Shown: positions 7,100-10,438 of the stretch, one piece after another | How positions within the stretch are numbered: position 1 is the stretch's first letter | Layout: every line of letters starts with the position of its first letter | NCBI RefSeq assembly: GCF_943913405.1 | Contig: NZ_CALTYA010000065.1 | Location: 1-10,438, forward strand | Length of the DNA stretch: 10,438 bases | Source: an uncultured Flavobacterium sp. | GTDB lineage: Bacteria; Bacteroidota; Bacteroidia; Flavobacteriales; Flavobacteriaceae | Reading direction: 5' to 3' | Notes under the pieces: generated by a model | What the model was told of the DNA's origin: nothing | The model's input: only the letters and a program-made list of their open reading frames with translations | Database searches by the model: none | Program-made: the position numbers and the translations under genes

Positions 7100-8362
7100 C
7101 TAATTCTTAACTTTCTTCGCAGGCTTGATCAAAACCCTTAGCGTCGAATCATTGCTGAAATAACTATACGCCCAAGTGATAAATATTGATAATTTGTTTC
7201 TCACGCTCAAGATCAGCATTAAGTGGACAAACATCCAAGTAAACCAAGCAAATCTTCCTTGAAAGCTGAAACTTGGCAGATCAACAACGGCTTTTCTTTT
7301 TCCAACGGTTGCCATCGAGCCTTTATCATGGTACTCAAATTCTTTTCTCGGTTTGTTTTTAAGCTGTAATTTGAAGTTTTTAGCCAATACTTTTGCGTGT
7401 TCATTAGCAACGCTTGCCACTTGCGGATGTCCGTTTAAGTATTTTGGCGTCGTCATGTAAGCGATATCGCCTACTGCAAAAATCGATTCTACGCCTTGAA
7501 CTTCGCTGAAACGGTTGGTAATGAAACGACTTCCTCTTGTGATAGATTCTTCCGGCATTCCTTCAACGGTATTGCCGACAACTCCCGCAGCCCAGATAAC
7601 GTTTTTTGCCTGGATGTTTTCGCCGTTTTTCAATATTACGGTATGGCCGTCATAATTGTCAACGATGGTTGAGGTTTTTACGATTACGCCTAATTGTTCC
7701 AAGTATTTTCTAGACATTTTTCGAGAATCTTCGCTCATTGGATTCAAGACATTTGGAGAACCTTCGAGCAAATAAATTGTCAGTTTTGTAAAATCTTTAT
7801 CAGGATAATCTTTTGGCAACACATTTTTCTTCATTTCTGCCAAAGCACCCGCAAGCTCAACACCAGTAGGGCCTCCGCCGACAATTACGAAATTTAATAA
7901 ATATTGAAGATCTTCTTCTTTAGTGCTCACCGCATCTTCAAAAGTCTGTAGAATTCTGTTTCTCAATTGAATCGCTTCTGGAACAGATTTCATGGGAAAA
8001 GCCAATTTCTCTAGATTTTTATTTCCAAAGTAATTGGTCTTGCAACCGTAGGCAAAAACTAGATAATCATAAGCATAATCATCTATTGAAGTTTTAAGTA
8101 TTTTATTTTGGGGATCAACAGAAAGTACTTCTGCAATTCTAATTTTGACATTTTTAGACCCTTGGAAAACTTTTCGCAGCGGAAAAGAAATGCTTGAAGG
8201 TTCTAGCCGCGCCGTTGCCACCTGATACATCAAAGGTTGAAATTGGTGGTAATTGTTTTTATCGATAAGATAGACTTCGTATTCTGTATTTTCAAGGTCT
8301 TCAGCAAGCGTCAAGCCAGCAAAACCAGCACCAACGATTATGATTCTTTTTTTGGTTTCCAT
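7100..8362 (-). CDS. ndh: Type II NADH:quinone oxidoreductase (NDH-2)
   Basis: This single-subunit flavoprotein on the inner face of the membrane moves electrons from NADH to quinone without pumping protons. The 420-residue length is typical. An FAD-binding Rossmann motif is at the N-terminus (IVGAGFAG, G11/G13/G16) with acidic Asp34 ending the second strand (YLIDKNNY). A second dinucleotide fold is at 161-169 (VGGGPTGVE), and Glu200 (YLLEGSP) fits NADH preference. FAVGDIA (296-301) is the second FAD contact. The C-terminus (about 368-402, aromatic and hydrophobic) is the usual membrane-docking region. One oddity: the quinone-site motif normally close to AQxAxQ reads ASVANEH at 316-322, so both glutamines appear replaced (Ser317, Glu321). 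The gene lies 154 bases downstream of the HerA-type ATPase gene on the same strand and converges on kmo. No exact TAnnTTTG box lies directly upstream (only TAACTTTA, one base off, at 8380-8387), so co-transcription from upstream is possible. Confidence 0.93.
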   Translation of the reverse strand: METKKRIIIVGAGFAGLTLAEDLENTEYEVYLIDKNNYHQFQPLMYQVATARLEPSSISFPLRKVFQGSKNVKIRIAEVLSVDPQNKILKTSIDDYAYDYLVFAYGCKTNYFGNKNLEKLAFPMKSVPEAIQLRNRILQTFEDAVSTKEEDLQYLLNFVIVGGGPTGVELAGALAEMKKNVLPKDYPDKDFTKLTIYLLEGSPNVLNPMSEDSRKMSRKYLEQLGVIVKTSTIVDNYDGHTVILKNGENIQAKNVIWAAGVVGNTVEGMPEESITRGSRFITNRFSEVQGVESIFAVGDIAYMTTPKYLNGHPQVASVANEHAKVLAKNFKLQLKNKPRKEFEYHDKGSMATVGKRKAVVDLPSFSFQGRFAWFTWMFVHLMLILSVRNKLSIFITWAYSYFSNDSTLRVLIKPAKKVKN

Positions 8363-8372
8363 ACAAATTTGT
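8363..8372. promoter_or_regulatory. Perfect 10-bp palindrome abutting the ndh start codon
   Basis: ACAAATTTGT is a perfect palindrome directly upstream of the ndh ATG, in the position of the ribosome-binding region. It might be an operator half, or simply the A/T-rich leader usual in this phylum. There is no second copy in the window that I could see, so a regulatory role is speculative. Confidence 0.2.
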
Positions 8373-8461
8373 TTGTACGTAAAGTTACCACATATATCGT
8401 TTTTGCTGGTCGTTATTAACTTTTTTTAAAGAAAAACGATTTCGTATTCCATAAGGATAAT

Positions 8462-8509
8462 GATATTTCGATTGTTCGATATTTCGAAGTATCGAACGAT
8501 CAGAATATC
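8462..8509. repeat. Long imperfect inverted repeat between herA-like gene and ndh
   Basis: Two 20-base arms (8462-8481 and 8490-8509) match at 17 of 20 positions around the 8-base centre TTTCGAAG. The element is built from repeated TTCGAT/ATCGAA words. It starts 8 bases after the stop codon of the ATPase gene on the minus strand and could stabilise or end that transcript. However, no U-tract follows directly, so it is not a classic intrinsic terminator. It could instead be a dispersed intergenic palindrome. Confidence 0.75.
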
Positions 8510-8516
8510 GAATAAT

Positions 8517-10040
8517 CTACTTTTTAAATATTTTAGACAAAACTCCAAAAACACCTCTGATAAAGGTGGCGCTCGTTAGCACTTTTACTACGCTTTTTGT
8601 AGTTTGGCTCATCGGTTCGCTTGATGCTTTTTTTTCCGCTTTCTCCTGCTGTTTTTTTTCTGCAACTTCAGCAGCTTGTGCCTGTGCTTCGACAATTTTT
8701 TTATTTAGCATTTCGTAGGCGCTTTCACGGTCGATCAATTCGCTGTATTTTTTGACAAGTTTAGAATTGGTATTTATTTCCTGAATTTCGCTTTCTGTCA
8801 AGACATCCATTCGGCTCATCGGCGCTCGCATCATCGTGACAGCCAGAGGCGTCGGAACTCCTTTTTCGTTTAAAGCGGTAACTAAAGCTTCTCCGATTCC
8901 AAGATTTGTAAGCGTTTCATCAGTTTTATAATAGTCAGATATCGGATAATTTTCTGCCGTCATTTTGATTGCTTTTCTGTCATTTGCCGTAAAGGCTCTC
9001 AAAGCGTGCTGTACTTTTAATCCTAATTGTGCCAAAATCGCGCTCGGCACATCCATCGGATTTTGGGTTACAAAGTAAATTCCAATGCCTTTTGAACGGA
9101 TTAATTTTACGATGCTTTCAATCTGGTCAAGCAAAGCTTTGCTGGCTTCCTTGAAAATCAAATGGGCTTCATCAATGAAAATAACCAATTCTGGCTGACC
9201 TGAATCGCCTTGTTCAGGCATTTGCTGATAGATTTCTGCCAAAAGGCTCAGCATAAATGTGGAGAATAATTTAGGCTTGTCTTGAATATCTGTCAGACGT
9301 ATTATATTAATGTAGCCTTTTCCATTTTCATCAATTCGCATCAAATCGTCAATTTCAAAGGATTTTTCTCCGAAGAAAAGATCGGCGCCTTGTTGCTCTA
9401 ATTCTATGATTTTACGCAAAATAGTTCCGGTCGTCGAAGTAGAAATCTTACCATAATGCTCTTCAATTTCTGCTTTTCCTTCTTCCGTAATATAATTGAT
9501 GACCTTTTTTATGTCTTTTAAATCTAATAAAGGCATGTTATTGTCATCGCAATATTTGAAAATTACAGATACAACTCCGGCTTGAACGTCATTCAAATCA
9601 AGAATTCTAGAAAATAAAACTGGTCCGAATTCAGAAATCGTAGCACGAAGGCGAACTCCGTTTTGTTCTGACAAAGTCATTAATTCTACAGGAAAACCGC
9701 TTGTTGAATATGGAATTCCGATTTTTTCATGACGCTCTGTAATAAAAGGAAGTTCTTCTCCTGGTTTTGCAATACCGCTAAAATCACCTTTTATATCCAT
9801 CATTAAAACTGGAATTCCATGTGAAGAAAGCTGTTCAGAAAGCACTTGAATCGTCTTTGTTTTTCCTGTTCCGGTGGCTCCAGCAATCAATCCGTGACGG
9901 TTTAATGTCTTCAGCGGGACTTTTATCAAAGTATTTTGTAAAGTTTCTCCTTCGAGAATTGCACCGCCAAGGGTTATGCTTTCTCCTTTCGAGGAATATC
10001 CTAAATTGATATGATTAATGAAATCTTCTTTTGAAGCCAT
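8517..10040 (-). CDS. HerA/YjgR-type P-loop ATPase (DUF853 family)
   Basis: The 507-residue product belongs to the HerA-FtsK group of hexameric P-loop ATPases and looks closest to the bacterial YjgR branch. A short beta-rich N-terminal segment (about 11-45, including ITLGGAILEG) resembles the HAS-barrel-like entry of HerA proteins. Walker A is GATGTGKT (54-61), followed by MDIKGDFSG (81-89), a family-specific strand. Walker B is LVIFIDEAH (285-293) with catalytic Glu291, and a polar sensor follows at FVTQNP (323-328). LKVQHALRAF (341-350) may supply the arginine finger. The C-terminus has an Ala/Lys/Glu-rich coiled-coil-like stretch (about 440-472) and an amphipathic tail ending GVLSKIFKK. 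The cellular role of YjgR proteins is not settled. Archaeal HerA works with the nuclease NurA in DNA end resection, but no NurA-like partner is present here. The ATG is preceded by an A-rich leader without Shine-Dalgarno. A TAAATTTG box lies 42 bases upstream. Confidence 0.93.
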   Translation of the reverse strand: MASKEDFINHINLGYSSKGESITLGGAILEGETLQNTLIKVPLKTLNRHGLIAGATGTGKTKTIQVLSEQLSSHGIPVLMMDIKGDFSGIAKPGEELPFITERHEKIGIPYSTSGFPVELMTLSEQNGVRLRATISEFGPVLFSRILDLNDVQAGVVSVIFKYCDDNNMPLLDLKDIKKVINYITEEGKAEIEEHYGKISTSTTGTILRKIIELEQQGADLFFGEKSFEIDDLMRIDENGKGYINIIRLTDIQDKPKLFSTFMLSLLAEIYQQMPEQGDSGQPELVIFIDEAHLIFKEASKALLDQIESIVKLIRSKGIGIYFVTQNPMDVPSAILAQLGLKVQHALRAFTANDRKAIKMTAENYPISDYYKTDETLTNLGIGEALVTALNEKGVPTPLAVTMMRAPMSRMDVLTESEIQEINTNSKLVKKYSELIDRESAYEMLNKKIVEAQAQAAEVAEKKQQEKAEKKASSEPMSQTTKSVVKVLTSATFIRGVFGVLSKIFKK

Positions 10041-10082
10041 AGGATTGCTATTTTTTTTATTTGATTTAATAAACTATTATTA

Positions 10083-10090
10083 CAAATTTA
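10083..10090 (-). promoter_or_regulatory. Candidate -7 promoter element for the HerA-type gene (TAAATTTG)
   Basis: On the minus strand this is an exact TAnnTTTG match, 42 bases upstream of the ATG, giving a plausible leader of about 36 bases. No TTG/TTTG is found at the normal -33 distance (the nearest TTTG lies 34 bases upstream), so the promoter is weakly supported. Confidence 0.4.
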
Positions 10091-10228
10091 GTATAGTTTT
10101 TAGTTTCGGAGGCATATTGTTGTTCAAATGTTGCGATATGAATAATTTTTCCTCTTAATGAAATAAAATTAATGTAATGAAGTTATAAAATAACGTTATA
10201 GTAATTTATTTTTAACAACGTAGGAATG

Positions 10229-10236
10229 TAAATTTG
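10229..10236 (+). promoter_or_regulatory. Plus-strand TAAATTTG box, candidate -7 element
   Basis: This is an exact match to the TAnnTTTG consensus pointing rightwards, with no good -33 element. No open frame follows inside the window, so if it is real it serves a gene outside or a non-coding transcript. Confidence 0.2.
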
Positions 10237-10399
10237 ACTTCTTTTATTTGTTTTAAAGTATTGTTTTTCAGTATATTGATTTATTTTATATGCAAGCATA
10301 GCTTTTGAATTCTTATTATTTATTCGTTAACGTTATGATAATATATCGTTAAGACTGAATAAAAAGTAGCAATTTATTTTTTTTTATCCACTAAAAATA

Positions 10400-10407
10400 T
10401 AAATTTG
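10400..10407 (+). promoter_or_regulatory. Plus-strand TAAATTTG box near the window end, candidate -7 element
   Basis: This exact TAnnTTTG match lies 31 bases before the window edge. Because the upstream gene runs leftwards, a divergent rightward gene starting just outside the window is plausible. No clear -33 element is visible. Confidence 0.3.
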
Positions 10408-10438
10408 TCGTTCTGATAATAAATTATCTATACCAAAA

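Larger units (their letters stand above)
10041..10438. other. Very AT-rich intergenic region at the right edge
   Basis: No gene is seen. The region holds the minus-strand promoter candidate for the HerA-type gene and two plus-strand TAAATTTG boxes. It also carries two copies of TAACGTTAT (10191-10199 and 10328-10336), the second inside a palindromic context (CGTTAACG at 10325-10332), with an inverted CGTTAA at 10347-10352. A run of nine Ts lies at 10377-10385. Together this suggests a divergent control region for a plus-strand gene starting beyond the window. Confidence 0.5.

Noticed and set aside
5662..8362. kmo and ndh as a functional NAD-related pair
   Set aside because: The genes are convergent and share a terminator, so they are not co-transcribed; the thematic link through NAD(H) alone does not support a system.
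1..10438. CRISPR array, tRNA, rRNA or insertion sequence
   Set aside because: I saw no spaced direct repeats of CRISPR type, no tRNA-like cloverleaf, no rRNA sequence and no intact transposase frame in the window.

Overview
The window looks like a chromosomal segment of a member of the Bacteroidota, most likely Flavobacterium or a close relative. The evidence is the low-GC coding style, a large secreted subtilase ending in a type A T9SS (Por) sorting domain, start codons with A/T-rich leaders and no clear Shine-Dalgarno sequence, and several TAnnTTTG boxes, the -7 element of flavobacterial promoters. The assignment is inferred from protein style and motifs; no database search was made.

Layout, left to right. 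Positions 1-485 hold no convincing gene and begin with a (TAC)8 microsatellite at the window edge. A minus-strand gene (486-1148) encodes an unrecognised protein with a soluble N-terminal half and three predicted membrane segments. Positions 1149-1583 are AT-rich and non-coding, apart from a small GC-richer pocket. At 1584-1922 lies a short, apparently decayed plus-strand coding remnant, followed by a near-perfect intrinsic terminator (1946-1979). After another gene-poor stretch comes the largest gene, a 1014-residue secreted subtilisin-like protease (2350-5394), also with its own terminator. Next are kynurenine 3-monooxygenase (kmo, 5662-7008, plus strand) and, converging on it, a type II NADH:quinone oxidoreductase (ndh, 7100-8362, minus strand). 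The whole gap between these two is filled by a nested palindromic repeat that should terminate transcription from both sides. Upstream of ndh, on the same strand, is a HerA/YjgR-type P-loop ATPase (8517-10040), separated from ndh by 154 bases carrying a long imperfect inverted repeat. The right end (10041-10438) is very AT-rich and holds promoter-like boxes on both strands, which suggests a divergently transcribed gene just outside the window.

The genes do not form one pathway. kmo belongs to tryptophan/kynurenine breakdown and de novo NAD synthesis, and ndh oxidises NADH at the membrane, but their convergent arrangement with a shared terminator argues against an operon. Each of kmo and the subtilase appears to be a single-gene unit; herA and ndh could be co-transcribed, but the hairpin between them makes this uncertain. 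I found no convincing new multi-gene system. The items most worth a second look are the changed quinone-site motif in the NDH-2, the nested palindromic repeat, the long inverted repeat between herA and ndh, the orphan three-TM protein, and the decayed gene that kept a clean terminator.
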